Origin: Volvox africanus
Lineage: Eukaryota; Chlorophyta; Chlorophyceae; Chlamydomonadales; Volvocaceae
Assembly (NCBI GenBank): GCA_030268105.1
Contig: BSDZ01000045.1
Location: 62,001 to 126,000 of the forward strand
Reading direction: 5' to 3'
DNA: 64,000 nt
Below, piece after piece: positions 11,025-23,701 of the stretch. The notes below the pieces were generated by a model that was not told the DNA's origin, did not search any database, and worked only from the letters and a program-made list of their open reading frames with translations. Made by a program: the position numbers and the translations under genes. Positions within the stretch are counted from its first letter, which is position 1; every line of letters begins with the position of its first letter.

Positions 11025-11335
11025 AAAGGTACAATGTTTCCATTACAAGTTCGTCAGAAATAGGGAATGAGGGCACCAGTTACAAGTAGTCGTTTGCGCT
11101 CATGAGGTAAGAATGCTTCTAGAGCCAAGTCACAAAGTTCACTTGCTTTATCGTCACTCGTTTACTAATACTAATCCGACTCCAAATGCCGTACACTTGT
11201 GGCGACAGCGTCGAAACATAACATGCAACACAATCAAGATCAAATTACTCTGTTAGATAAACGATACATATCTGAATACAACGGATTAAACTGAAAGGTG
11301 CACGACACACTTTTGGACACGCTTCTGGATACCAC
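11025..11335 (+). repeat. dispersed repeat R1, copy 2
   Basis: It begins directly at the outer edge of the copy 1 LTR with AAAGGTACAATG and matches the copy at 13,268-13,682. It is also close to 3513-3830 from GTCGTTTGCGCTCA onward. Left of copy 1 (about 4548-4582) a short piece of the same repeat is seen (GGTACACTGCTTCCGTTACA). This suggests that copy 1 was inserted in an R1 unit. Confidence 0.65.
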
Positions 11336-11434
11336 CTCGTGTGGCCAACTTTTTGGATAATCAGGATTCACCTAGACGCGCCGTTGCGTGGGGCTCATAA
11401 CCTATTAGACTTTTCGTGTGTATTATCGCTTACA

Positions 11435-12101
11435 TGTTACAAGAGATTCTTGGCTCTCAAGGCAAGGAACAAAGGGCCGATATAGTCAGTCGTACACAAA
11501 CGACTTCTAATCAAAAACATCATAAAGGCAAGTCTGACCGAACTCGTAAAGCCAAATTCCAACAAGATGGATTTAAGTATGCGAGTACTTATCCAAAGTA
11601 GCGTTGAGCCGACTTGGGTCTCCAGGTGGCCGTCCTTGCACCTATCACACTCGTGATGCCGATGTGCAGTACAAATCACACTGGATCCCGATCCTAAGTG
11701 TGAGTACTATCATAGCACTCTCCTGAATATCGCGTAATTCATGATATTAATGGATGCAACGTATGCAGAGTGCAAAAGTCCGAATATCGATATTCAGTTG
11801 CTGACCAACCGTCGTGATCGTCACATTTCAGCATACGTGTCTGGTTCATGATACGAATGATGTAATAATATATCAAATATTATTACTTGATGTATTATGC
11901 CATAATGGTGTCATGCATCGGTGTCGACCTTGAGTCAAACATGTTGACTGACAGCGCGATGTCATGAGTGATGATGCGGAATGCTAATTTAGCTAGATAT
12001 ACACGAATATATCACGATAGCATGCTCATATCATGTTTATCCATGCTTTGGTAAACTCAAGCCTACTTCGGCATGGATGGTGATCGAACCGTCGTACAAC
12101 A
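11435..12101 (-). repeat. LTR-type repeat, family B, left end uncertain
   Basis: From about 11,580 to 12,101 it matches the well-delimited solo LTR at 42,512-43,365. Shared blocks include ACTTATCCAAAGTAGCG, a CCGAATATCGATATTC palindrome at 11,780, a TA-rich palindrome near 11,865 and the terminus GTACAACA at 12,101. No target duplication was found. The part left of 11,580 is poorly matched, so the true left end may be elsewhere. Confidence 0.55.
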
Positions 12102-12463
12102 GGTAGCAGGTGGAGCGCATCGCCAAGGAGGAAGTCCTTGAGGCACTTCACCTCGTTCACGGCGCACGGAATGAAGACAAATCCTTTAGGACGCGGCATA
12201 CCTAATACGAAGGTCTCCATGACGTCGATGATAGCGGCTGCGAGGCTGTCTTCAAGAGGAACAAGCTCTTCCTTACACATGATTGCCGCCATCACCGCTG
12301 CGTCCAAGAGAATGCCGTCTTCCACCTTGCATACCACGCACTCAACATCAGGCCACATAGCAGACATCAGTTGTGCTGCGCGTGTAATGTCCATTGGAGG
12401 TGTCGTTATGCATCTTTTCTGTGATGTCCGTCTCCGCTCCTGGTGACGCAATGCCTGTACCAA
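12102..12463 (-). CDS. unrecognised open frame beside a family B LTR
   Basis: The minus-strand frame runs from 12,463 and continues into the LTR, ending at 12,026, so about 120 codons lie outside the repeat. The protein-like part has alternating hydrophobic and acidic residues (DVECVVCKVEDGILLDAAVM, AAIIDVMETFVLGMPRPKG). There is no family motif I recognise and no polypurine tract at the junction, so it need not belong to the LTR element. It could be a host exon cut by the insertion or chance. Confidence 0.25.
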
Positions 12464-12999
12464 ATCAAGACTACTCTTCTATACAAATGCGAATAAAAAA
12501 TGGCAACCTTGCTGAGATGATTCCTTGTCGAGGACATAAGAGAGGTCGCTTGCAGTATAACGCGAGCGTGTAGTATGGCGACAGAGCAGGCTTCATTTGG
12601 CTGCTTCCCTAATTCAGCACGCATTCAGAATTGATATGGCTTAAACTCTTATGTTCCTAGGTAAAGCTTGCGTCGTCTGCCATGATCCCACACTGGACAC
12701 AACAATTTCAAATGGTAGCTGACGAGGTTAAGACATTGGTTGCACGTGAGAGTAGTGTAGTAAATTGCTTAATCAACACCTGTTTCTTTTGGCTGCAATA
12801 ATTTCATCCCAGGATAAGCGTGCGACTTCAGTCCTAAGTGAATGGCGGAGAATCTCAAATTCGTTAGCTGTTGCCTGTACTAGATATAGTCGGACGACTA
12901 TAGACCATGTCGGCTATAGTAAATGACTATAGTTCGACTATGCTCCCCGGCCGACTATTAGCCGATGCTGCGCGCTATAGTCGACCAGAAAAAATACTG

Positions 13000-13110
13000 A
13001 CGCTGCTGATAGCTCGTCCGTGGGTCCCGATCGCACGTGCGCGGCTGACCGAGAGGTCTCCGGTTCGAATCCCGCTGGCTGTTGACCAGGGCATGGGGGC
13101 CGGGACGAGG
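13000..13110 (+). repeat. tRNA-derived SINE-like sequence, copy 1
   Basis: It contains GGTTCGAATCCC, a perfect Pol III B box, about 20 bases after GACCGAGAGG, which resembles an A box. The core CCGCTGGCTGTTGACCAGG recurs on the minus strand at 62,591-62,707 with a matching upstream part. It cannot fold as a complete cloverleaf. A fragment of the left part (CGTCCGTGGGTCCC) also occurs at 4461. Confidence 0.5.
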
Positions 13111-13267
13111 CAGCTATCGTGAGACCGTGGAACTCGACGGAGTGTCGCTCACGGGGGGGTGTTGGAAAGTGAGCAACACTCATATACGAAAGAATGTCAG
13201 AGCAAGTAATACGCCCGGGCGCTTTGCTGACTTCAACACCCTTGCCACGGTCCGGTGATATGGTATG

Positions 13268-13682
13268 CAAAAGGTACGGAAAAGGTACAATGCTTCCGTT
13301 ACAAGTCCGTCAGAAATAGGGAATTAGGACACCAGATATAAATGGTCGTTTACGCTCAAGAAGTAAGAACGCATCTAGAGCCAAGTCACAAAGTTCACTT
13401 GCTCTATCATCGCTAGTATACTCATACTTATCCGACTCCAAATGCCGTACACTAGTATACTAATACTAATCCGACTCCAAATGCCGTACACTTGTGGCGA
13501 CAGCGTCGAAACATAACATGCAACACAATCAAGATCAAATTACTCTATTAGATAAACGATACATATCTAAATACAACGGATTAAACTGAAAGGCACACGA
13601 CACACTTTTGGACACACTTCTGGATACTGCGATCCTTCCTCCTCCTACAATGTCCTGCTGTACAACCCAAGCAATGTAAATA
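13268..13682 (+). repeat. dispersed repeat R1, copy 3
   Basis: This is the longest R1 copy. It includes an internal short duplication (ACTAGTATACTAATACTAATCC region repeated near 13,412 and 13,451) and the CTTCCTCCTCCTACAATGTC tail shared with copy 1. There is no coding frame. Confidence 0.65.
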
Positions 13683-13854
13683 ACCTGGCTCGACCCAGCC
13701 ACAACACAAATACCTTCTGGTTCACCATTCAAAATACGCCCGACTACTTGGCTCTACAATTAACACTCAATAATTGACCATATATCTGCTTGATGTTGAA
13801 GCAAGCCATAATACTTATCATGCTCGATAACCTCATTGGTTGTGACAAGCTTTT

Positions 13855-13935
13855 GTCGTGGCACTAGCTAGCAAAAGGAAGTAAATAGGTGCATGTGGAA
13901 TGGGGTCACTCTTGGCCTGCGGCTGCGGCTGGATT
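13855..13935 (+). repeat. dispersed repeat R2, copy 2
   Basis: It matches 4345-4440 through the AGCTAGCAAAAGGAAG and CTCTTGGCCTGCGGCTG blocks. Confidence 0.45.
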
Positions 13936-13959
13936 CAACCGTGTTGTATCCCTCCTCAT

Positions 13960-14210
13960 TGTATTCTTGATTCACAAGTGTGATAAGCCCTAGCAGTATC
14001 ACTGATATTCTCATGCAGCATATTTATCATTATAAAGCCTTCCCGGCATTTATGCAATGTGAATGGCCAAATATCAATATTCCGGTGTAGCTTAACCGCT
14101 GTGGTTTTCGCTACCACTGTGGTTGTCGAAGTTGCACTTCTCACACTTATGCGTCGATCATGCAGCACTGATGTAATAATACAGCAAATATTATTACTTA
14201 ACAGTTTATG
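13960..14210 (-). repeat. degenerate LTR-like remnant
   Basis: It resembles the middle of family A and B LTRs: AAGCCTTCCCGGCATT, a worn CAATATTCCGG half-palindrome, and GTAATAATACAGCAAATATTATTAC near 14,170. It is too diverged for ends to be set. Confidence 0.35.
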
Positions 14211-15810
14211 CCGTTTTAATGCTCAATAACTATGTATTCCAGGAATAAATGAGCTTCATTTTACGGTAATTTTTGGGTAATATTAGTGGTTCTTGTAATG
14301 TAGCAATTGATTTGAGAAACTTCCACGATAAAGCTTGTTGTGTCCACTCTATAAACACACTATTATAGCTTATACTTACTCCAAGCCTGCTTCACCCGCT
14401 GCTACATCAGTGGATTTTAAAGCGTCAACATTTTATGCCGTTTTAATGCTCAATAACTATGTATGCTGACTCAATCCGAACATTGCTTAGTTGGTGCATT
14501 AATGATACAGCTGATGCAACACAATACAAAGAATCCTTATTTCATGGATTCCTCAAAACTAGGTATATATATGCAGGTATATTGATTGATAGTAATGCAC
14601 TATGTTCGCTTATCATCTTGTCGGGTCGCATCGGCCGACGCATCGATGGTTGGCTCCTAGATGATAAGTTTAACAAATGATCAAGAGAACACATCGTCCG
14701 TGCATACCAGATGTATGGTGAGCGGCTGCAATAAAATAAAGCATATCAATCGATAGGTGAATGGATAGAAGGATAGGTAGTGTACTGACATAGGGATTAC
14801 CCTGATCCATCAATGGCAGGGTAGGTTTATACATAGACGTGTTGGGACGTAACGAGTACGATTATGAGACGCATTTAGGCTATCTCTACTTAATTAGTGG
14901 TTGACTTAAATGCATGCAAGCATGTTACATTGTCCATCACAAATGCAACCATCCAATTCCGGCAATGTACATCTAAGGTCAATATCCATTTATCATCATG
15001 AAGGCGATATGATGGAAGTGGGAAGAAGAAAATCGAAATGGAAAATTTACACACCCGGTAATATGATGCTCTAAACAAAGCTCCCAAGTTAGGATTAGGG
15101 ATCGTAATCTTAATCATAATACTACAATTACTCCTCCTTAGCAGAGAGCGCCCCTGCACCCAGTCAGACAGGATCTGACATAATTGGATTGGAACCCTCA
15201 CGGCCTGATCTTAGGGCGCCCAACGCACAAGTATTGAGGAGAGTTAGGAGCTCTACATAGCCATTTGTTTGAAATGGAAGAGGGCATCCGAGCCCGCGCA
15301 GTCTGGTCTCGCTACCATTTTGTTGAATCATGCTCTAAACAAAGAACTCGTGAAAGGTGTCCTTGTCATGTTATCATGATATTACACACCAATTACATGG
15401 CGCCGCGGTCATCAAATGGAAAAGCGTGCCTAAATGGATGGATATTAACCTCGCTGTTTCTTCTTCACCCAGTGTGGCGCAGTATCATCCGAGTACCTGT
15501 TTCATATAAAACGCAGTCATGCAGCCAAAGGGCAGGGACATTACAAGGGTATGACAATGATTTAAATGCATTCGTATGTATAATTTTGAAGTGCCAAAAA
15601 CGCCTCTCGAGATGATATGGTGCAATATTGTGCTTGTGCGCCTTACAACCCAAGACTACGATGACAGTGTGGGTTTAGATGGTATGTACATTCATATGGC
15701 ACGCATGAGTATTATATCCAGTTAAATAAGTAAGGTAATTGGCCAAGATTAGCATCGCAAGGACATAAAACTCAACGTACATCACACCGGTTTAATACAC
15801 GCACACCGGT
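14211..15810. other. intergenic stretch, no gene recognised
   Basis: The sequence is AT-rich. Only short open frames are seen, without family motifs or paired splice sites. The repeat GTTTTAATGCTCAATAACTA occurs twice (14,213 and 14,442). The last exon of the E(z) gene may lie in the right part, but I could not place it. Confidence 0.4.
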
Positions 15811-18800
15811 TTAACACAGCAGACATATAAACACACACACAGCTGGAATGGATGTGGCCGTCCATAGTAGGCCAGCGAGCAGTTGCCAGCACCTGTAATC
15901 ATAGGTGATTTCCATGCCCGGCGAAAGGTTCTTGTCGGCCAAAATGGCGATGCGGCTTTCACCATCCACCAAGAGGACCTTGGCTTTTGCCACGGGCTCC
16001 TCACTATGGTTGGCGCAACGGAGCTTGTTACCCCTGGAATCAAAAGGACAATTATAAGGCTGATGATATAAATAAAAGTTATTTTTCATTTGGGTCTTCA
16101 TTGCAAAAGTTTAAGATTCGGCCTAGCTAGCAGCACTCCTTAAGGGCCTCCCTGAATATTAAACATGGACAGTGAAATGAAACAGTGAAAAGATGTTTAG
16201 CTAATACCTAGACACCGACAGATAAACCATTTCCAGCGATTATTAAGAAGTCAACGGCCTCTTAAGGATGCTGTGCATCCGTGTCAATATTAAAACCTAT
16301 ACAAATTATCTGTCTTTACAATTATGGCACTGACGATCAGTCCAGCAGCTTTAGACAGTCTCGCTGACCTGAACTTGGCGTCGACCACCCACTCGTTGTT
16401 GAGGTTGAAGAGGTAGCTGCGACCAAAAACAATCCCGCGGTGTCGTCAGTATCGACAAGCTGCAACCATAAGAATGGTATTGAAGCGAAGGATGAAATCA
16501 AAGTTACAAAATAGCTATTTTCGTTCAGCCTGCAGGGCCTATCATGAATTCGTTGTTTTCAGCTAGCGCTAGATAGAACTGCCGTGATGGGGATCCACAG
16601 CAGCAAGTCCGATAGTTAGGCGCAGGCTGTGGTAGTCGTGCTCTTTACGGCTCACACAAGCTAAATATAAGGTGCAAAAAACACGTGTCCAGCGACTTGG
16701 TAGAGCCGTTTCCTGCACTTCTACATCGCAAGAAGAGATTCTACATCGCAAGCCTGCTGCCTACCTGTTGTTCATGAAGTCATAAATGCTACCTCGACGA
16801 TTGGCTTCATCCTACGGCATCATCGAAATGCAACAGGTGAACTCGCAACCCAGCATCACTCACTATTGCATCCCGTATTACAGTGGTGCGAACTGCTAGG
16901 ACTGACCTAAGCTCCCCTATCCGGACCTGGACCTGGACCAGCGCACACAGGTTGATGCCAACGCGACAGGATGCGCATGAATCCTGTCTGCCGTATGGTG
17001 GATGCCCGGACTGGTGGTCCGTCAGGATTACGACCCGCTGCCAAAAACAAGAAAAATGGGCGATAGTGCCGGGAAAACAAAAGAACCCCATCCGTCGGGT
17101 GCAAGAACATAAAATCTTCATTCCAAACAAGCATGGCCAAAAACATGCATATACATATACATATATGTTTACGTGTACAGATATACCTTCTGCAACCCAT
17201 ACAGCTAAATGGAAACTTCAAATCGCGTCCTGCCTCGAAAATATTAGTGCATGTGTACCTAATGTATAAAGAGGCTTCCCCTCTGGTGTTGTAAGACGGA
17301 CTGAATGACCGGCAGACCGACCGACAGGCAGACAGGCAGAGAGAAAATTCCCACATGGTAATGAGGTGAGGGTCAAACCTTTTGTTCTCTTCGGATACCC
17401 TGAGGTTATCACACCACCACACACACCACACACACACCACACCTGCGTGATTAAATCTCCCGTATACTCGCCCAGGAAGCCGTTCTTGGAAACGTACTGG
17501 GCCGCGAAGAGGCCCCACCCGGCACCTGTACACGCATGTGTATTTGATTTGCAGACAACTACAAGCCCAGGTAACTTGCTTGGAGAAGTCAAAGAAATCC
17601 ATGATGCATATATGCGCAGAATATGCGCACATAATTATATACACATATTTTCGTAAATGTATGTATACATATTTACGCATATGCTAATTCGAAAATACAT
17701 ACACAGAAAAAACATAGGAATAACTACGTATATATGAGAGCAGGATGGTGGCTTTTGCTAGCATTGCTCTGCGCTGGCCCCAGCAGCCCACCACTAGCCC
17801 CAGCCACCTGGACTGTCTCAAGCCCTGTCTGCTCCCTTCTCTCCCTGCCGCCCTAAAAGGACGCCCGCCCTCAGCCATTCCTTCGTCAACCCAACCGACA
17901 TCCCTCGACATTATTTGCATTCGCTGGGCTCACACCGCTCCGTATAGCCACCAGCGTAGCGTGCAGCAGAATCTACCCACTTACCGGGGATGTCCGAAGT
18001 GCCCAGTACGACATGGGCGTGCTGCCGCATGCGTAACCGCATGTTATGGCATTCGCGGCCTATCTCCGCATGCAGCTCCAGGGTTGGGGCGCACCCGCTG
18101 CACAGGTCCGGGTCACACTCCCGGCCAGCGGCCCAGCAGGGGCACATGTTTGTCTTGCAACCCGACTTGCACGTGCAGCCGCGAAATCTATATCGCCAAG
18201 AAATCATGGAAATGAAGTGCAGCGATTGATATGCAAGTGTAACATCAAAATTTAGTTTGTGATTTGCTAGGCTATATGCGGATGTATGACGTGCTTGTAT
18301 AAATTAATCCAGGGGACCGTGGATTTGCGCGCTGTTTGCAGTAATCGCCCGATAAGGGCTTCAGCCAGTCGATGGCAGTCAAGAGGGAGTGCGCGCGAGT
18401 GGGTTGGTGCGAGTGGGTTGGTACAGATATTTGGTTGCACGACATAAGCAGTTTGTGAGCCTCAGGTCATAAGCACATTCACCACCCATAACTAGATAGA
18501 CATCGCCCATAGACATAGCCGGGTGCAGCAATGGAACGATCCGGCGATGCAACTCTAGTAAGGATGACGTCTAGGGCGCCGGTGGGGTAGGCAGTTGTTT
18601 GGAAAGGAAGATGTGGTAGAGCGAATCCTCACAACAGACAGAGGTGCAAAGCCAACCTGATGGTTGGGATAACGCCATGCGTGAATGTAACAAGCACAGA
18701 TGAGCTGTGTTGAGCAGCAGCAGCACCACCACCACCACCACCGTAATCGTGACTCACCTTTCCCTGCACGTGGTGCTGCATGCGCAGAACTTCTCACAAA

Positions 18801-21800
18801 AGTTGTGGGCGCGCACACATGGGCAGTCAGCTTTGCAGTTGCCCATGCAAGTGCAAGGCTGGTACTCGTGCCAGTCGTTGCTTCCGTGTTGCGCCCGCGC
18901 GCTGACGACCAGGGAGCGTGCGGACTTGTTATTGCTCAGTACCATCTATACGGGCCAAACCAGAGGGCCAAACCAGAGGCGTCATTGGATGAATCGGGTG
19001 TGCGCGGTAACTCCTAAGCTACTCAAGTCAGGAGCAGGGAGCTTTGCCATGAGGCCTCGACCACAACACAAGAAGAACAGCAGAAACAAAAACAAAAATT
19101 ATATAATGGATAACATAAACCCAATGAAAGCACATGTGGTTAGAAGGTGCCTGAAGCTTATAACATTACATTACACATCCAATACGTCTGAATTCATTAC
19201 ACATCCAGAAAACATCCAGTAAGCCTGGATCCAGATTTCTTGAACGGGGAGCCGTACCATACTCGCTACACGCGCCCCTTACTTTTTTTGTCCGGCTGCC
19301 CTTGCGTCGCGCAGGCACACGGGCGAGTCCGTTAAGAAAGCTGCCGTCGTCAGCGGCACCGACACCGCTGTCGCCGTCGCCGTCATCGCCGACATCACCA
19401 TTGCTTGCGACAAAGGCGCTACTGCCCATCTGCCCGCCAGTGGCCATACTCCCCCCTGCAGCTGACACCGCTGCGTCAGCCAATGGCGCTAATGGAGCTT
19501 TTGCCGACATTTGTTTCTGCCGTGCGGCACGCTGCTCCCAAGAAATGCGGTCCATCACCCTCTTCACCTCGGCGCATGTGTGGCTATCAAGCAGCAAGGC
19601 AACCATGCATGGATTGCCCATGCCGAAGACCTGCACAGCCAAGAAAACATGTTCAGGTGGAATGAACATGTTCAGGTGTTACGATTCTAAACGTATGGTT
19701 CCAAGGTGTAATCTCCAAGGTTTGTACCAAACCTTGGTTTGGTACAAACATCTGGTTACTTACAGAAGCAACATCTAGTAGCGAGCAAGGAAATAGTTGC
19801 TCTTATAGGACGTCCTTTCTTAATTTAGTAATAATACCGCGATCAGAGAAGAAAGACATCACGTCACACACAATACACACACATCTCTCTGCATAGGTAT
19901 TAAAACCTGCCTGTTGGAAAGTCATCAGGCCAATAATACTGATTCCTGTGACCGTTATACTGATTCTGTTGTCTCCCTAACCACATTCTCTCCTCCACAC
20001 CTGAATTCCATGCCGTACAACTGACAAGTCGTAGGGCGTCCATGCAGGTCCGCTGCTAGTGTCATCGGTGCGCCCTGGGACCCGGTCGCTGTCTTGGTCG
20101 CGGTCATTGGGCTCCGCGGGGCCCGGTCCCCTCGGCCATGTTGGGTTCCCTGCGTCCCGCATTCGTTCGCTCACTTCTTGCACTGCTCGATTCTGGCCCT
20201 CACCACTGCCCCCACTGTCATCGACCTCCATAGCATCTCCGCCGGCCCTTGCATCGCCCCCATCCTCATGCTCCCCCGACGATATTGCGCCGGTGGGTCG
20301 CGCAGATGCGTTTGCATTCAGCGCTAAGCTCGTTGCAGCAGAGGGCTGCCCATCCTGACCCTGGGCAGGATCACCCTGCTGCTGGCCTGCTACTGGTGGC
20401 AGCAGTGCGGTGTTCGCTCCAGGGAGGTTCTGCACGGGGCCCGCGGGGCCGCCGACCTCTAAGCCCTGCAGAGAAGCAGAGGCAGCCGCAGTGGCGGCGG
20501 AGCCCACCCGGTTGCGCCAGCAGGCAGGTCCGCAAGGCACTCCCGTCGTGTCCGGGGGAGGGGGAGCTGGGCGGTAGTGCGGCTTAACGTGGCCTCCGCC
20601 TACAGGGAGGAAGAATGGCAAATTGGATAAATGGCATGGCTAGGTGGTGTAAAAGACCCTGATGCTTCCTTTTGCCAATAGTGCCGCAACCACGCACTAT
20701 CGGCACAAGGAAGGGAGTTTGATGCGGAGGAATAGGTGCCAATAGGTGCACAGCACTCATGGTTGCACTGCGTTAGCCAGCCGTAAGTGGAGAAACAGCC
20801 TTCTCCTTCACCCTGAACAAATGAAAACAATCATAATAATACAAACTTCCATAACAGAAAGGATTTATGTACAAACTTACCATGAGTACGGCAGCCGTAA
20901 ATACGACAACGCCTGCAGAAGCTGCCCACGAACGCGTCCAGAACCTCCTCCACCTGATAATTTGACCAGAAAATTGTCTCATCGCCATTCAAACAACAAA
21001 ATCTTAGGATATTTAGTGGAACGATCACCCATGATGAGTGCCGCCATAACATATACGACTAGGCTTCGGAAGTAAATATGCGATGTCTTGGCGGACCCGC
21101 TTTGCTTAGCCTTATTCTTATCTTACGATATACCGACATTTGTATTTTTCCTTAAATTCTCTACCAAGCGCTATAAACGGCTCTAAAATATGCATTAAAT
21201 ATGGAAGCGCGCATAGAACCTGGCTGCTGCTGACGTGCGCATGCGACCTGAATCTACCAGCTCAAACGAAATGCCATTACAACAACGCCATGGCAATGCC
21301 AAACGGTCCCAACATTTGCGTATGCCAGAGTTTGTTTCTCGTGCGTACACAGTACTGCGTTTATAGGGCATAACCATTCCCTTACTGTTGCCCCCAAGCC
21401 CGGTTACTTGCAACACACTCGCGCCATAAGCCGTATGAAAGTGGAAAGGAAAGGGACATCGCACTTTGGTACCACCAAAGTGGGAAAAATAGGGAAGACG
21501 ATCAACCGGAAAGGGAGAAACGGGGCTAGAACAGCGAAAAATTACATACCCTGAAAATACGCGATTTGCAAGCATGCGTGCAAGTGCGCTTTTCACTAGG
21601 GACGTAAGCAAGAGAAATGCTTAAGTCGCTTCCCAGCTTGAAGCATTGCCAAAATTTTGCATATACACGGCAGTTTTGGGTTCTGGAACATACATACATA
21701 CATCGGCCAGTTGGACTGAGGGTTTTACCAGTAGGCCATAGATGCTGTTGGCATGTTTGGAAAACGGAGTTCCTGCTCCCCCCGTCCCCCCCTCAACCCC

Positions 21801-23670
21801 TTCATGAGCTTTTACATATCACAGCTCGTTTCGACTTTCCTGACCTTGGACGATGTCGGCCATCGTTCAACCCTCACGGTTGGTCCTCGTTTCTCCAGTA
21901 TCAGCATTCAGTATTCGTTTATTCGGCTCCCCTCCCCCTCCCATAGGTGTAATTCATATGATGAGCCAACTTACGTCCGCCTTAGCCCGGTCCTCGTCTA
22001 AGAGCTTTAGCCTCTGCAGGTACGCAAGTCGCTGGGCAATGGCCTCCGGTTCGGGCTTGGGCCGCAGTATGTCGATCAAGGCCTACGGACGTACATGCAG
22101 GGCCAGGGGCCAGGGGCCGCAAACATATTGGATAAGGTAGGCATTGTGCAGAACTCGTACGTGCGGAAAGTCCGACTTCATGCCTTTAGGCCACATAAGT
22201 CAAGGTCTGCAGTATTTTCACCAACCTGCTTTCCAAAGGAAACGGCACATTATTACGTACTGCAGGTCATAAAACTCTGTAAGCGTTTGCCAAATCGCTC
22301 TTGAAAAGACCATCGGATTACGTTTTATGCAATTTCTTCATTATTTTCAGCACGAATTTACGGGGAAGGACGTGCATCTCGGATAGTTACCATTTCCCAT
22401 TCCCCAAGTGTTATGTACGTTTGAAACATAAAAAACACTAGCTAGGCCTGTGTCGACGGCGAACAACACAACACAACATCCGGCATTACTTCGGCTTTTC
22501 CCGGCAGCATGACAGTGACCAGTTTACCCTCATGCAATCCAAGCCAACACCACATTCCTTCCAGCGGGCAATGCACTACCCTCGCCTTCGTTGTCATCAA
22601 AAACGCAGAACGACAAAACGTCCTGCTAAAAAACAACAACAGGATTAGTCTTTTACCTCACCTCCATGAGTTCCGGATCCTCCCAGCCGTACTCCCAAGC
22701 CAATCGGGTCATGGCGTAGTCAATGGCGGCTCCGTCGACCCCCTCCCAGGGCATACGCTGCATTTTTCACCACCAGATTTACGCCCAGGGCGCGAGGATG
22801 TGCAAGTGTTGATACGCAAATGTGCTCTTCTCACACATCTGCAAATCTACTCGTAAAACGGCCAGCACGCAGACATGCATTCCGGGGGAAACGTGCGCGT
22901 GGACGTATGGTACCCCATGAGATGCAAAATATTTTAAACGCGGGATTTAGTCCCCCCCTTCCTATTTCTTCTCGCGGTTTCGCTTCACCGTCAGTAATAA
23001 AGCCGATAGCATTGCGGTTTCTGTTGCTCTTGCTACCGCTATAGATCACGTCCTCGGCGGCTATCTAGTTCACATCTGAGCTCATTTTCACTTTTCCTGC
23101 TTTGGACGACGTCAGCCATCATCCGACCTTCACGGTTAGGCCTCGTTCCATCAGTACCAGCACCAGCTGATTCCCGTTCCATTCCCCTTCCCCCCTCGTC
23201 CTCAGTCAGATATAAGGCAGGTAAGAAAGCAAGGAAGTGACAGGCGCTATTTACAGCGGTCTGTGAGAAGCTAAGTAAGCAGTCCCTGCTGCGTTCCCGA
23301 GCCCTCAGAGAGCCTACCTCCTCTGTCTCTCCGTCGTCCGCAGGTATCGTCTCCCCCACCGCATCCACGAGGAACATGCGGCGGCCGTGATCCCGTGCCA
23401 GCTCATTGCGCTTTAAGTAAGACCAAGTGGTGTACACTGGCGGCTGGGTATGGGAACGCAGATGTGGTGTTAAGATTTGAAAAACATATTACGGATTAAC
23501 TTAGCGTAAGTGATTGCATTTAACAGGGCATTTGACTGCTTTCATTTATAATTGAAAACGGTGAATGAATGATCCATGTATATATAGGGGTTTTAGGGTT
23601 TTAGGGTTTATATATGTGTAATTATATAACTATATAAAAACTATATAAAACTAAACCCCGAACCCTATAC

Positions 23671-23701
<31 letters not shown>

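Noticed and set aside
12907..13122. A 71-codon frame over the SINE-like sequence.
   Set aside because: It overlaps a Pol III-type repeat, and the tRNA-like boxes explain the conserved part.
20059..20587. Several 77-112 codon plus-strand frames.
   Set aside because: They are antisense shadows of the GC-rich E(z) exon at 20,001-20,599.
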